Shown here piece by piece: positions 53,442-62,891 of a DNA stretch of 64,000 bases (position 1 is the first letter of the stretch; every line of letters begins with the position of its first letter). Under the pieces are notes generated by a model. That model made no database searches. It saw only the letters and a list, made by a program, of their open reading frames with translations, and was not told where the DNA came from. Source of the DNA: Myxococcales bacterium (lineage in GTDB: Bacteria > Myxococcota_C > UBA6777); NCBI GenBank assembly GCA_020632975.1, contig JACKEL010000011.1, positions 62,001 through 126,000 on the forward strand, given 5' to 3'. The position numbers and the translations under genes are program-made.

Positions 53442-54155
53442 ATGCGTACTTTTGGACCTGTATGTTTTGCGTTCATCCTTGGACTCTTTTCTTTTCCAAA
53501 CCATACAAACGCATCTTGCTACACGGACGCGATACGCTCCTGCAAAACGCAATACACCTCCGCACGAAAGACCTGCAAAGATCACTTTAGCGCTGCCAAG
53601 CCCATCTGTAAGGCCCAACGCAAGGAAGAGATCAAACGCTGTGGAGAACAAAAAAAACAAACGGCATGCGAACGCAAAAAGATGACCCCTCAAGACACCG
53701 CAGCCTGTCAGCAGACCAAGACCACCGCACTCAAAACCTGCATCAAACCCCACGAAGACACCCGATGCCCCACAAAACTAAAAACGTGTAAACAAAACTG
53801 TATGCGTACTTGCCGCGTTTGCACGATGGAAGGCATTCGCCCATGCGTTGAACACTGCGAAGAGGCCGACAAGACCTGCAAACAAACCACAGAAGACCGA
53901 TTCATTCAGTGCCAACGCGCCGCTTCCCAAAAAGAACGCTCCTGCAAAGACCGCTTTAGCCTCACCTCTTACAAAGACTACTACAATTGCACACGCGACC
54001 GCTTCTTGCGCTCCCTGCGCTGTCAGCAAAAAGCGTGGGGCAACGCAACACACTGCTACCACAAATCCTCTGACGATTATCGTCACTGCGCCCGAAAAAG
54101 CAGCAACCTCTACCACCAATGCACCAAAGCCGCAAAGACCAAGTGCGCCAAATAG
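53442..54155 (+). CDS. Cys/Lys-rich exported protein, unknown
   Basis: 237 residues with a signal peptide (FAFILGLFSFPNHTNAS). The mature protein has about 30 cysteines, regularly spaced in a Lys/Arg/Gln-rich helical background, in C-x6-11-C patterns (TDAIRSCKTQYTSARKTCKD). A CPTKLKTCKQNCMRTCRVC cluster sits in the middle. Repeated Cx9C-like spacing suggests disulfide-stapled helical hairpins. The protein is very basic. I do not recognise a family. AAAGGAG precedes the ATG. It stands alone between the LRR and PaiB-like genes. Confidence 0.65.
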   Translation: MRTFGPVCFAFILGLFSFPNHTNASCYTDAIRSCKTQYTSARKTCKDHFSAAKPICKAQRKEEIKRCGEQKKQTACERKKMTPQDTAACQQTKTTALKTCIKPHEDTRCPTKLKTCKQNCMRTCRVCTMEGIRPCVEHCEEADKTCKQTTEDRFIQCQRAASQKERSCKDRFSLTSYKDYYNCTRDRFLRSLRCQQKAWGNATHCYHKSSDDYRHCARKSSNLYHQCTKAAKTKCAK

Positions 54156-54213
54156 AGCCCACCCACGTCATCGCCCTCAAAAAACAAAAGACGCCTTCCC
54201 CAAACGCCTTCTC

Positions 54214-54879
54214 TCAATCGTCTGCTCCACTTGAAACAGAAGACGACCGCTTTCTCTCGTCCACAAGAGATGCCATCTCGAAACGCTCGTCTCGTTCGCG
54301 TGTTCGAAGACCTTCCACCACGCCATCTTGGTTCTTTCGCGGCTGGTTTTGGCTGACTTTCCATTTCCCTTCCAGACGCGTGACCTCGATCTCGATCCCC
54401 ACGATCGAAGCAAGCAAGCCCTCCACAAAAGACGCGGGGGCGTCTTCGATCGCCCAAGGCGCAGAAAAAGAAGACTCTTGTTGTTTTGTCAGCAAGGCCA
54501 GTTGCTCTCGTAACCAAGAAGGATCTCTCACCAAAGAAGCCCGCCCATGCGCGTGCACCACCGCATAATTCCACGTTGGAACGACCTTCCCACCTTCTTG
54601 TTTTGTTGCGTACCAAGATGGGCTGATATAAGCCTGCGGACCTTGGAAGATCACAAGGGCTTCTCGACTTTCAGCAAGCATCTCCACGAGCTCATTGGAC
54701 CTCGCGATATGACCAACCAAGATGCCCGTCCCATCGTCCTTTTCGCGCCATAAAAGCGGGAGATGATTCGCGCTCAACCCTTTCTCGTCTTGCACAACCA
54801 CAGCCGCAAGTGGATGCGTGCTCATCAATTGAAGCAACACATCCTTCCTTTTTTCTTCAAACATCTTCGGAACATACAT
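54214..54879 (-). CDS. PaiB-family FMN-binding protein
   Basis: 221 residues. It starts MYVPKMFEEKRKDVLLQLM and has the PaiB-type split-barrel flavin-reductase/FMN-binding pattern: LSANHLPLLWREKDDGTGILVGHIARSNELVEML, then ALVIFQGPQAYISPSWYATKQE and VPTWNYAVVHAHGRA. These proteins bind FMN or flavin-like cofactors, and Bacillus PaiB represses sporulation and protease genes. Lysine- and Arg-rich residues follow the end of the domain. Divergent from the kinase at 55218. Its regulatory role is not shown. Confidence 0.85.
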   Translation of the reverse strand: MYVPKMFEEKRKDVLLQLMSTHPLAAVVVQDEKGLSANHLPLLWREKDDGTGILVGHIARSNELVEMLAESREALVIFQGPQAYISPSWYATKQEGGKVVPTWNYAVVHAHGRASLVRDPSWLREQLALLTKQQESSFSAPWAIEDAPASFVEGLLASIVGIEIEVTRLEGKWKVSQNQPRKNQDGVVEGLRTRERDERFEMASLVDERKRSSSVSSGADD

Positions 54880-55217
54880 CGATCACGAAACTCCTTCGTC
54901 AACAAGAACCTTGCCTACAGCCCATCCGCATCCTTCTAGTCGCGAGAGCATAGAGATACAGCCCTCCCAAAAACACCCCTCAAAATGTAAATTCCCCCCG
55001 AGCTTGCCGCCGATACAATATCGTTTCGCTAGACAATACTTGCGAGAGACTTCGTCAATCTCTATAGTAAGATCCGTCTACCCAAAGAGCTTCTTTTTTA
55101 ATTTAAGGAAGTTAGAAAAGTAAGCCACAGTCTCTGAAAACCAATGATCACATCTGAGACGAATCCAGCACCTTTGAGAAGCATATTCTTCTATTACTTT
55201 TGATGAGGGAGTTTACG
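54880..55217. other. Divergent intergenic region before the DWG kinase
   Basis: 338 bp between the divergent PaiB-like and kinase genes. A promoter is called at 55040-55068; nothing else is seen. Confidence 0.4.
55040..55068 (+). promoter_or_regulatory. sigma70-type promoter for the DWG kinase
   Basis: TTGCGA (55040-55045), 17-bp spacer, TATAGT (55063-55068), 150 bp upstream of the ATG at 55218. The long leader is AT-rich. Confidence 0.5.
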
Positions 55218-56672
55218 ATGGCAGAGAACTTACCCCACAGACCTCCGACCGTCCCTCCAAGCGCCGCACGTTCCGCATTTTCAGCATCGCCCGCATCGAC
55301 CCCGTGGGACACGCCACAAGGTCATCATCACGACGAAGAGGCGCCCTTTGGTGGAGACGAGACAGTGATGGGCATGGACTCTCCTTGGTTCCCCTCTGCA
55401 CAAGGGGGCTCGCCACACACAGCCGCCCCCCCTTCCGTAACAAAGTCACCTCCCTCCCAGATGCCACAAGCATGGAAGATGACGAGTAATGCGACGCTTT
55501 CGCGCAACCAAACCGTGTTGCCGCGCCTGAGTGCGGGTGCAGACGGAAAGATGGAACTCGTGCACCTCGATGCCCAGCGTTACCAGCCACTCAAAAAGCT
55601 AGGCGAAGGTGGCGCGGGCGAAGTCGTGTTGGTGAAGGATAACGATATCCGCCGTATGGTCGCGATGAAGCGGATCAAAGAAGACAAGCGCAATGCCGCA
55701 CAGATCATCCGTTTCCTCGAAGAAGTCCAAACGGTCGGACAGTTGGAACATCCCAACATCGTCCCGATCCATGATGTCGGCATCGACAACGAAGACAACT
55801 ACTACTTCACGATGAAGTTCGTCCAAGGCGAGACGCTGTCGGAGATCATCGACAAGCTCCGCGCAGGCGACGAGAGCTACCACAAACGCTACAGTTTTGA
55901 ACGACGCGTCCACATCTTTATAGAGATCCTTCAAGCGATCAACTTTGCCCACCAACACGGCTACATCCACCGCGATATCAAGCCCGAAAACATCATGATC
56001 GGCGAGTATGGAGAGATCCAAGTGATGGACTGGGGCATCGCCAAAAAGATCCGAGAAGTCGAGCAGTTCCCGACCCCACAAGTCTCTCAGAGCACACAAC
56101 AAGTCATTGATCGCATCAAAAACGAACTGGGTGACTCTTGGGGTGAGCGCGTTTTTCAAACACAACAAGGCCAGCTCATCGGGACGCCCGCTTATATGTC
56201 CCCCGAACAAGCGATGGGTTACCCTCTCGACGAACACAGCGATATCTACAGCCTTACCGCGCTTTTCTACGAGTTTGTGAATCTTCGCCACTACCTCGAA
56301 CACAAGACCACCCTCACAGACCTTTTGATGGGCATCGTGCGAGAAACCCCGCTCGACTCAGAACAACTCTCCAACCCACACCAAGGCCCTGTCCCACGCG
56401 AGATCTGCTTCTTTTTGCGCAAGGGCCTACAAAAAGACCCAGAACATCGCTTCCAAAGTGTCCGTGAGATGCTTGATGAGATGCAAGCCAACCTCGAAGG
56501 ACGCATCTGTGTGCACTGTCCTTCCACGCTCTTAAAACGAGGCGCACACGAGTATGGACGCTACCTCGACAATCACCGCATCTTGGGTGTGGTGTTCTTT
56601 TGTCTGCTGACGATCGTGTTGGGGATCGGCCTCTTTCAAACGGTTCGTTGGTTGGCTGCGCTTGCCTCCTGA
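55218..56672 (+). CDS. Ser/Thr protein kinase with DWG motif and C-terminal TM
   Basis: 484 residues from the ATG at 55218 (GAGGGAG 6 nt upstream); TTG/ATG starts 15-18 bases earlier overlap that site. A Pro/Ala-rich N-terminal ~115 residues precede the kinase domain: GEGGAGEVVLVKD, VAMKRI lysine, HRDIKPEN, DWGIAKK (DWG in place of DFG) and GTPAYMSPEQA. The DWG form is known in a PknB-related subgroup and retains the Mg-binding Asp. The domain ends near residue 420. A CVHCPSTLL element follows, then one TM segment (ILGVVFFCLLTIVLGIGLFQ) that ends the protein, so no external sensor exists. Confidence 0.88.
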   Translation: MAENLPHRPPTVPPSAARSAFSASPASTPWDTPQGHHHDEEAPFGGDETVMGMDSPWFPSAQGGSPHTAAPPSVTKSPPSQMPQAWKMTSNATLSRNQTVLPRLSAGADGKMELVHLDAQRYQPLKKLGEGGAGEVVLVKDNDIRRMVAMKRIKEDKRNAAQIIRFLEEVQTVGQLEHPNIVPIHDVGIDNEDNYYFTMKFVQGETLSEIIDKLRAGDESYHKRYSFERRVHIFIEILQAINFAHQHGYIHRDIKPENIMIGEYGEIQVMDWGIAKKIREVEQFPTPQVSQSTQQVIDRIKNELGDSWGERVFQTQQGQLIGTPAYMSPEQAMGYPLDEHSDIYSLTALFYEFVNLRHYLEHKTTLTDLLMGIVRETPLDSEQLSNPHQGPVPREICFFLRKGLQKDPEHRFQSVREMLDEMQANLEGRICVHCPSTLLKRGAHEYGRYLDNHRILGVVFFCLLTIVLGIGLFQTVRWLAALAS

Positions 56673-57200
56673 GTCAACAACTCTTGGCTGAACGCAAAGA
56701 CTCGCAGCTCCACGAACTTCTGGATCGTGATTCTTTGTCCCTTTACTTAGAAAAGGACCCATCCATCAAATCTCCCGTTTATCCGCCACCTTGGAGAGAG
56801 AATATCTCCATCTCGACCCGCTTTTTGGTGTACCCATCTCCTTTTTCCCTTCTGGGCAGTGCAAACCATTCCACAAAGAAACCGTATCCTATGCAAACAA
56901 GACGCACCTTGACGCTTTCGAGGAAAGCGTAGAAGTTTTCTTATCCAAACTGGCACCATTTCGTGCCGCCAACATAAGAAGAAGGGCGCCCCCAAGACAA
57001 GAGCGCGCTCTTCTCAATGATCAAAGGGCGTGGTTTACGCCAGTAACGAAGGACACTTTGTAAAGGAATGGCTTGCCAAGACCCAACAAAGTGAAGACAG
57101 CAAGCTTGACCAAACAAAGAGATCGTCTTGTATCTCGTCGTTGTCGTGTTATACTGCCAGCCTAAGAAAGCAGCGCCACCCCCAAACGAGCAAAGCAGCG
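56673..57200. other. Intergenic region before pcnB
   Basis: 528 bp. Short open frames exist but none has a good start or a recognisable protein. No hairpin or repeat was seen. Confidence 0.35.
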
Positions 57201-58568
57201 ATGCAGCAATCTTCTCGAAGACAACAAAAAACCACCCATCATTCCTCCAATAAGCGAGAGAAGCACAGCCCTACGCGCTCCTTCTCCCCGCGTAAACCAA
57301 AGACCAAGATCCTCACCCAAGAAGAGCATCCTTTGGACGAGTCTTTGATTGATCCCAAGGCCATCTGGGTTCTTGAACGGCTCAACAGCTTCGGTCACCT
57401 TGCCTACCTTGTGGGCGGTAGTGTCCGCGATTTGTTGTTGGGACGGACCCCCAAAGACTTCGACATCTCGACAGATGCGACCCCCAACGACATCAGAAAA
57501 CTTTTCGCCAACAGTCGTACCATCGGGCGTCGTTTTTTGATCACACACATCTACTTCCGCGATGGAGATGTGATCGAAGTCAGCACCTTTCGCAGTCTTC
57601 CCACCCCTGGCCAAAGAACCTATGGCCCACGCGCTGAAGACAATGACTTTGGCAGCCCAGAGGAAGACGCTTTGCGCCGCGACCTCACCATCAATGGTCT
57701 CTTTTATGACCATCGTTCGGGGAGGATCATCGATCACGTTCATGGTCTTGTCGATCTTCAAAACAGCACCATCCGAACCATCGGCGAACCCAGAGTGCGG
57801 TTCCAAGAAGATCCCGTGCGGATGTTGCGTACCATTCGTCACGCAGCGCGCAACCAGTTTGAGATCGAACCCAACACACGTGGCGAACTCAAAAAGCAAG
57901 CACGTCTGCTTCACAACTGTTCCACCGCCCGCGTCCTCGAAGAGTTTTTGCGAGAGTTGCGCGGAGGTAGCACAGAACAATCGATTCGTTTGATGTGGGA
58001 AACCGGGCTTTTGCGCGGCTGGCTCCACGAGCTTGATCTTTGGTTGCAAAGACCCGAAAGCACCGCAGGAAGCGAACTCACATGGCAGCTCGGTCCCGCG
58101 ATCTCGACCCAGTGGGGAACCCAAGACGCTTTTTGGCGTCACCTGCGGCTCCTCGATCAACGTGCAGCCCAAGAAGACATCTTCCCCGATGATGCGCTCT
58201 TATGCGCATTCTTCCTGCCACTCTGGTGGCGCGAGATGTTCAATCTCTACGCACAAAAACCACGGAATCTCCAACGCCTTTGGCGAGATGCTTTTTGGAA
58301 TAGCGTGGACCCCTTGCTTGCGACATTTGGGCTGGGCGCACAGCGTCGCGAAAGCTTCTACCTCTCGATGTACGAGTACTGGCGTCTTCCAGGTCTCGCG
58401 GGTCTGCCCGTGCTTCCTCGCTCTCTTTGCGAAAAGCCCCACTTCCCTTTTATGGTCGAACTCTTTCGCTTCGAACTCGAAGCTCACGAGCTGCCTATCC
58501 CTCGTTGGGTAGAACAACGCAAACCCGATGCGTTGGGACAAGTAGCGTCCTTTCGCTGGGTGATGTGA
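57201..58568 (+). CDS. pcnB: Poly(A) polymerase/tRNA nucleotidyltransferase-type protein
   Basis: 455 residues from the ATG at 57201; the frame extends 171 bases upstream to a GTG but that part looks non-coding, and the ribosome site is weak. After a basic Ser/Lys-rich extension of about 45 residues comes the class II nucleotidyltransferase head: AYLVGGSVRDLLLGRTPKDF with D-x-D (FDIST), then RTIGRRFLITHIYFRDG and RRDLTINGLFYD. The EDPVRMLRTIRHAARN RNA-binding region follows. The RRDLTINGLFYD form and the Lys-rich extension favour poly(A) polymerase (PcnB) over CCA-adding enzyme; this split is inference. It is convergent with khpB. Confidence 0.85.
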   Translation: MQQSSRRQQKTTHHSSNKREKHSPTRSFSPRKPKTKILTQEEHPLDESLIDPKAIWVLERLNSFGHLAYLVGGSVRDLLLGRTPKDFDISTDATPNDIRKLFANSRTIGRRFLITHIYFRDGDVIEVSTFRSLPTPGQRTYGPRAEDNDFGSPEEDALRRDLTINGLFYDHRSGRIIDHVHGLVDLQNSTIRTIGEPRVRFQEDPVRMLRTIRHAARNQFEIEPNTRGELKKQARLLHNCSTARVLEEFLRELRGGSTEQSIRLMWETGLLRGWLHELDLWLQRPESTAGSELTWQLGPAISTQWGTQDAFWRHLRLLDQRAAQEDIFPDDALLCAFFLPLWWREMFNLYAQKPRNLQRLWRDAFWNSVDPLLATFGLGAQRRESFYLSMYEYWRLPGLAGLPVLPRSLCEKPHFPFMVELFRFELEAHELPIPRWVEQRKPDALGQVASFRWVM

Positions 58569-58633
58569 GGGAGAGAAAAAGAAGAAGTGGGGGAGATGAG
58601 GAGATCTGGGGGATGTAGGGGAGAGGTCGTCGA

Positions 58634-59863
58634 TTAACGACGTCCTTGGTTTGAGGGGCGGTAACGGGGGGTGGTTCCTGCAGGAGAGAGGATCAAACGA
58701 CGGAAGATCCCTTCACCATCAGAAAAAGTACGCACCTGATTGTTTTGTGCATTCGCGATGTTCGTGTGGATTTGTCGACGTTCATGCGAGTTCAACATGT
58801 CCACAAGGACGGACTTTCCGAGGGATTGAACGCGCTCAGACAACAAAGCTGACACGCGTGCAAAACGCATCTCTTCAGAGTCTGGATCAAGCGCGCTTTC
58901 TGGTTGTGCAGCTTCCTCAGCACCCACCTCAACGACGGTTTCGTCATCGTCCACTTCTTCAACATACGCATTGGTGGAGACGAGTTCATCCGAAGCATCC
59001 TCGTACAACGCAGGGCTGTCGGGGATGGTGGTTTCGGCTTGTTGAACCGCAGCCGCTGCTTGTTCAGAAGCAGGAGAGATATCGATCTCATTGAGTGCAG
59101 TAAAGAGGAAACGCAGCGAAGCACGCGCGCGGAAACGATACGTCAAGGACTTACCGAGCAGATAGCTTGTCTGACGATAAAGTTCTTTGACCACAGCGCT
59201 GTCTTTTCCGTTGAGCCATTGGACAAGCTCATTGGAGTAAAGCAAGAACTCTTGACCGCTGGGGCGTCGTTCACCAAGCGCGACACGAACGGGAAAGCCC
59301 GAGAAAGTGAAGCAGCGCGTGATGTAATCGACAGCAAAACGCAGCATCGCTTGTTCTTTGTTGCCTTCCTCAGAAACAGCGGGAACTTCGACAACTTCCG
59401 CAACCTGTTCTTCTTCAGCAGCAGCAACTTCCTCGACTTCTGCGGGCTCTTCGACTTCGACGACTTCTTCGACAACCTCTTCCACGACAGGAGCGGCTGC
59501 TTTTTTGGTGCGCCCTCTTGTTTTGGAAGGAGGAGCTTGTTCCACTTCTTCGATGACAGGTGCTTCTTCGACAACGGCTTCAGCTTTTTTGCCCTTGCGA
59601 CCGCCTTTTTTGGCAGGAGCTTTCTCAGCGACAGGCTCTTCCTCAACGACAGGAGCAGGAGCTTTTGCGGCTTTGCCTTTGGCTTTTTTGGGAGCGTGCG
59701 CATCTTGCCAAGACTTGGCGATCGCTTCTGCTTCGTCGGAATCAACGGTCTTTTGAACGCTTTGGACTTTCTCGTAGCCATGCGTCTGGATGAACTCAAG
59801 GAGATCTTTGCTGGGGATCCCTAGGTCTTTTGCGATCTGGTAGATCCGAACACGTTCACTCAT
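58634..59863 (-). CDS. khpB: KhpB/Jag RNA-binding protein with IF2-N domain
   Basis: 409 residues. Residues ~4-50 match the IF2 N-terminal domain (MSERVRIYQIAKDLGIPSKD, SVQKTVDSDEAEAIAKSW). An acidic/Lys-Ala low-complexity linker of about 110 residues follows. Residues ~165-250 are KH-like (LRFAVDYITRCFTFSGFPVR, LYRQTSYLLGKSLTYRFR), and ~335-400 is an R3H domain (MLNSHERRQIHTNIANAQNN, TFSDGEGIFRRLIL). KH plus R3H is the Jag/KhpB pair that binds RNA in many bacteria. Position directly after yidC is the conserved Jag site. An IF2-N head instead of the Jag_N domain is unusual. Confidence 0.8.
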   Translation of the reverse strand: MSERVRIYQIAKDLGIPSKDLLEFIQTHGYEKVQSVQKTVDSDEAEAIAKSWQDAHAPKKAKGKAAKAPAPVVEEEPVAEKAPAKKGGRKGKKAEAVVEEAPVIEEVEQAPPSKTRGRTKKAAAPVVEEVVEEVVEVEEPAEVEEVAAAEEEQVAEVVEVPAVSEEGNKEQAMLRFAVDYITRCFTFSGFPVRVALGERRPSGQEFLLYSNELVQWLNGKDSAVVKELYRQTSYLLGKSLTYRFRARASLRFLFTALNEIDISPASEQAAAAVQQAETTIPDSPALYEDASDELVSTNAYVEEVDDDETVVEVGAEEAAQPESALDPDSEEMRFARVSALLSERVQSLGKSVLVDMLNSHERRQIHTNIANAQNNQVRTFSDGEGIFRRLILSPAGTTPRYRPSNQGRR

Positions 59864-59966
59864 GAAAAACTCCTAGAAAACCCGCACAGCAGAGAAAGGG
59901 CCGCGAAGATGGCGGCCCTGAAAAAGTCTCAACATCGAGCGGGAAAACGATGAGGAAGACGAGCGC

Positions 59967-61832
59967 TTAGCGCGAGCGTTTGGGCTTATTTGCGGAACCC
60001 GGCTTCTTTTGATTTTCGACCTTCTGGTATTCTTCGACATAATCATTCATGCGAGTCAACCAGTTGGGCTTGGACTTTTTGGGGTCCACGGGTGCGTCGG
60101 GTTGGTTATACACGATCCACTGATGAAGTGCACTGACCCCAGTGTTGATCAAGATATACAACGTCAGACCCGACGGAAGGAAGAGCATAATCGCAGTAAA
60201 GAAGATGGGCATAAAATATTTCATAATCTTTGCTTGCGTTTCATCCATCCCAGTGGTGGGGGACATTCTCTGTTGCAAGAACATCGAAGCACCCAAGACG
60301 ACGGGGAGGATATAGAAAGGATCTTTTTGCGACAAGTCGCTGATCCAACCAGGGATAAAAGGTGCTTGGTACAGTTCGACCGCATAAAACAGCGTGTTGT
60401 ACAAAGCGATCCAGATCGGCATCTGGATCAACATGGGCAAACAACCACCAAATGGGTTGATGCCTTCACGCGTGTATAAGGCCATCATCTCGCGCTGGAA
60501 GCTCTCCTTGTCATCGCCGTACTTTTGCTTGAGGCGTTGCAGCTCGGGGCCAAGCTTGGACATCTTCTTCATCGATTGCATCTGACGTGTGGTAGGAATC
60601 CACAGCAAGATCTTGACGAAAAGCGTCAACAAGATGATCGCGATACCCCAGTTGCCGAATCTTCCGAAGCTGTTGTAGATGAACTGCATGAACAACAACA
60701 TGGGCTTGGAGATAAATGCGAAGAGTCCAAAGTCGATCGAAGCGTCGAGGCGATGGCCGACTTTGGCGAGACGTTGGTAAAACTTCGGACCCAAGAAGCC
60801 TTTGAGCGACACGAGCGCGGTTTTGTTGGGTGCAAGATCGGTCCCTTGGTTGTTCAGGGTGGTCAAGATCCCGCCGCTGGTGGTTTCACGCAGCATACAA
60901 CCTTGCTTTTTGCCAGCTTCGTTCCAGGTAGGGATCAACGCCATCATAAAGTAACGACGGTCGATCGCGACGAAGTCCACGGGTCCTTTGAGCACTTGCG
61001 ACTTTTTCTTCAGTGCATCTACGTTGGAACGGGTGGGGGACTTTTCGCTGCGCAACAAGCACAAAGCTTCGAAAGTGTCGGCAGGGCCGCTAAAGAAGCC
61101 ACCAGCCTTCATCTTCTTGGGGTCCACATGATCGGTCAAAACAAACTTCATCCCCGTGTTGAGGGTGTGAGAAGAATTGTTTTTCAACATGTAGGTCACG
61201 CGGAAGCCATAAGAACCTTTTTGGAAGATGATACGCTTCTCAAGGCCGAGTGTTCCGCCATCTTTGAGAGGAAGCTCGCGGAACAACACCACTGCATTTT
61301 TCTCGATCTTTGCAGAGGAGTAGATCACCAAGCCTTCAGAGGTCAGGGCGCCAGGCATCAAGCGATCTTTGATCGATGCGTGCGCAAAACTTTCGCTAAA
61401 GGGCGGGATATTCGCGAGTTCTTTTTGGATGATTTGAAGGGGGAGCTTTTTCTTGGCCGTGCTTTTCTGATCGGGATCATGAAAAGCATGGATCGCCATA
61501 CCCACCACACCACCGCCATAATTGGAGATGCGCGCGGTAAAAAGATCGTGTTTGTAGGTGATCTCTTTGCGTGGGAGGCTGGGGAGAGCTTTGACAACAG
61601 TACGTGTTACGGGCTTGGAGGTGCTTGCAGCCAAGGTGCTGGGCTTTGAAGCAGCAGCCAAAGAACTTGGTTGCGACGTTGCGACGCGCGAAGTCGGACG
61701 CGATGTCGCTTTCCCCGCCAAGACTTTCTTGTTGGGCTTGGGGGGTGGGAAAAGGTTTGACCAAAGAAAGAGGAGACCAATACTGAGCACCAAAAAGGAG
61801 ATCAGTCGTTTGCTGCTGTCCATTCCATCCAT
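59967..61832 (-). CDS. yidC: Membrane protein insertase YidC
   Basis: 621 residues from the ATG at 61832 (AAGGTG upstream). One N-terminal TM segment (LISFLVLSIGLLFLWSNLF) and a Thr/Ser-rich spacer precede the large periplasmic P1 domain (LQIIQKELANIPPF through LDASIDFGLFAFISKPML). The conserved C-terminal 5-TM core follows (NWGIAIILLTLFVKILLWIP, QRLKQKYGDDKESFQREMM, GCLPMLIQMPIWIALYNTLF). The size is that of Gram-negative YidC. It inserts and folds inner-membrane proteins. It sits in the rpmH-rnpA-yidD-yidC-khpB cluster, 94 bp after yidD. Confidence 0.96.
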   Translation of the reverse strand: MDGMDSSKRLISFLVLSIGLLFLWSNLFPPPKPNKKVLAGKATSRPTSRVATSQPSSLAAASKPSTLAASTSKPVTRTVVKALPSLPRKEITYKHDLFTARISNYGGGVVGMAIHAFHDPDQKSTAKKKLPLQIIQKELANIPPFSESFAHASIKDRLMPGALTSEGLVIYSSAKIEKNAVVLFRELPLKDGGTLGLEKRIIFQKGSYGFRVTYMLKNNSSHTLNTGMKFVLTDHVDPKKMKAGGFFSGPADTFEALCLLRSEKSPTRSNVDALKKKSQVLKGPVDFVAIDRRYFMMALIPTWNEAGKKQGCMLRETTSGGILTTLNNQGTDLAPNKTALVSLKGFLGPKFYQRLAKVGHRLDASIDFGLFAFISKPMLLFMQFIYNSFGRFGNWGIAIILLTLFVKILLWIPTTRQMQSMKKMSKLGPELQRLKQKYGDDKESFQREMMALYTREGINPFGGCLPMLIQMPIWIALYNTLFYAVELYQAPFIPGWISDLSQKDPFYILPVVLGASMFLQQRMSPTTGMDETQAKIMKYFMPIFFTAIMLFLPSGLTLYILINTGVSALHQWIVYNQPDAPVDPKKSKPNWLTRMNDYVEEYQKVENQKKPGSANKPKRSR

Positions 61833-61926
61833 AGAAGCACCTTTTTTGCGCCATCCCACACGGAGGTATGGGAGAAAACTCTGCACATGTTAGAAGAAAA
61901 AGTCTTAAAGTCCATTGCGTCGTCGT

Positions 61927-62250
61927 TTAGGGAACAGGATCGATCCCACCTGGATGCAAAGGATGACAACGACCCAGACGACAGCATGTGAGCCACACAC
62001 CTTTGTGCCACCCATACCGCAAGATCGCTTGGCGCGAGTACTCAGAGCATGTGGGTTGAAAACGGCACGAGGGTGGTGTTTTTGGCGAGATATGTGTTTG
62101 GTAAAACTTTATCGCCCGCAACATCAAACGCTCGGTTGGCCCTTGGGGGTTCTCACCTTGGGTCTGCGTGTCCATAGGGTCCGATGTTTCGGCCTTTTCG
62201 GACATGACTTGTGCATCCTGCTCAGAGGAGCGATGCGAAGGGTTCGTCAT
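61927..62250 (-). CDS. yidD: Membrane insertion efficiency factor YidD
   Basis: 107 residues from the ATG at 62250 (AGAGGG 7 nt upstream; an overlapping GTG is 3 bases earlier). The first ~42 residues are a hydrophilic extension. The YidD core follows: LMLRAIKFYQTHISPKTPPS, then CRFQPTCSEYSRQAILRYGW and RLGRCHPLHPGGIDPVP, with the three invariant Cys of the family. It aids YidC-dependent insertion. It lies between rnpA and yidC, the conserved site. Confidence 0.92.
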   Translation of the reverse strand: MTNPSHRSSEQDAQVMSEKAETSDPMDTQTQGENPQGPTERLMLRAIKFYQTHISPKTPPSCRFQPTCSEYSRQAILRYGWHKGVWLTCCRLGRCHPLHPGGIDPVP

Positions 62251-62377
62251 CACACGACCCTCTCAGCAAAAGCAACACACCACTTCTGTGGTGCTTTGCG
62301 GTGTCTCGTTCCAGTTCCTTGCGCGCCCTCCATACCTTGAACATCTCGAAAGATCAAGGCACGCATAGACTTTCGGG

Positions 62378-62884
62378 CTATTTTTTTTCCGTCGGGGAAA
62401 GCGTAACAGCGGATGTTCCGTGGGTAGCGTCAGGCTCTTTGGGCCCTGCATCCTCCACTTTCTTCGGTTTTTCCTTGTTTGCACTTTTTCGACCCCTGAA
62501 ACTTTGCAATCGTTTTTGAAGTGTCAATAAGGCTTGATCGATTTCTTGTTGGGAGATGTCCAACGCAAGGCCTTTTTTGGCAACAAAAACAATATCAAAG
62601 TGCAAGAGTTCTGCTCCAGGAAGAAGGAGCCGTCTTGCAGCATCACGGATCAGACGACGCAAACGATTGCGGAAAACCGCCTTGCCAACTTTTCGGCTGG
62701 TGGTGATACCCATGCGCAATGGGAGGAGATCGCGAGGATGCACAAAAACAAGTAGAGGCCCAACATCCATCCGTTGACCACGCTGTTGAACCTGCAAAAA
62801 CTCATGCCTTTTCAACAAACGAACGGTCTTGGGAAAGACAAAGGACCCTGAGGAAGGAGGCGGGGGCGGGGAAGCGGTGTTCAC
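62378..62884 (-). CDS. rnpA: Ribonuclease P protein component
   Basis: 168 residues, GTG start 8 bp after the rpmH stop. It has the RnpA core: KRHEFLQVQQRGQRM, RMGITTSRKVGKAVFRNRLR with the RNR box, and LLHFDIVFVAKKGLALD. It pairs with RNase P RNA to mature tRNA 5' ends. A Lys/Glu-rich tail of about 45 residues (EKPKKVEDAGPKE...) makes it longer than the usual ~120. It is coupled to rpmH. Confidence 0.95.
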   Translation of the reverse strand: MNTASPPPPPSSGSFVFPKTVRLLKRHEFLQVQQRGQRMDVGPLLVFVHPRDLLPLRMGITTSRKVGKAVFRNRLRRLIRDAARRLLLPGAELLHFDIVFVAKKGLALDISQQEIDQALLTLQKRLQSFRGRKSANKEKPKKVEDAGPKEPDATHGTSAVTLSPTEKK

Positions 62885-62891
62885 GCAGAAA

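Noticed and set aside
56791..57063. 90-residue open frame between the DWG kinase and pcnB
   Set aside because: No ribosome site, no recognisable domain, and composition like non-coding DNA.
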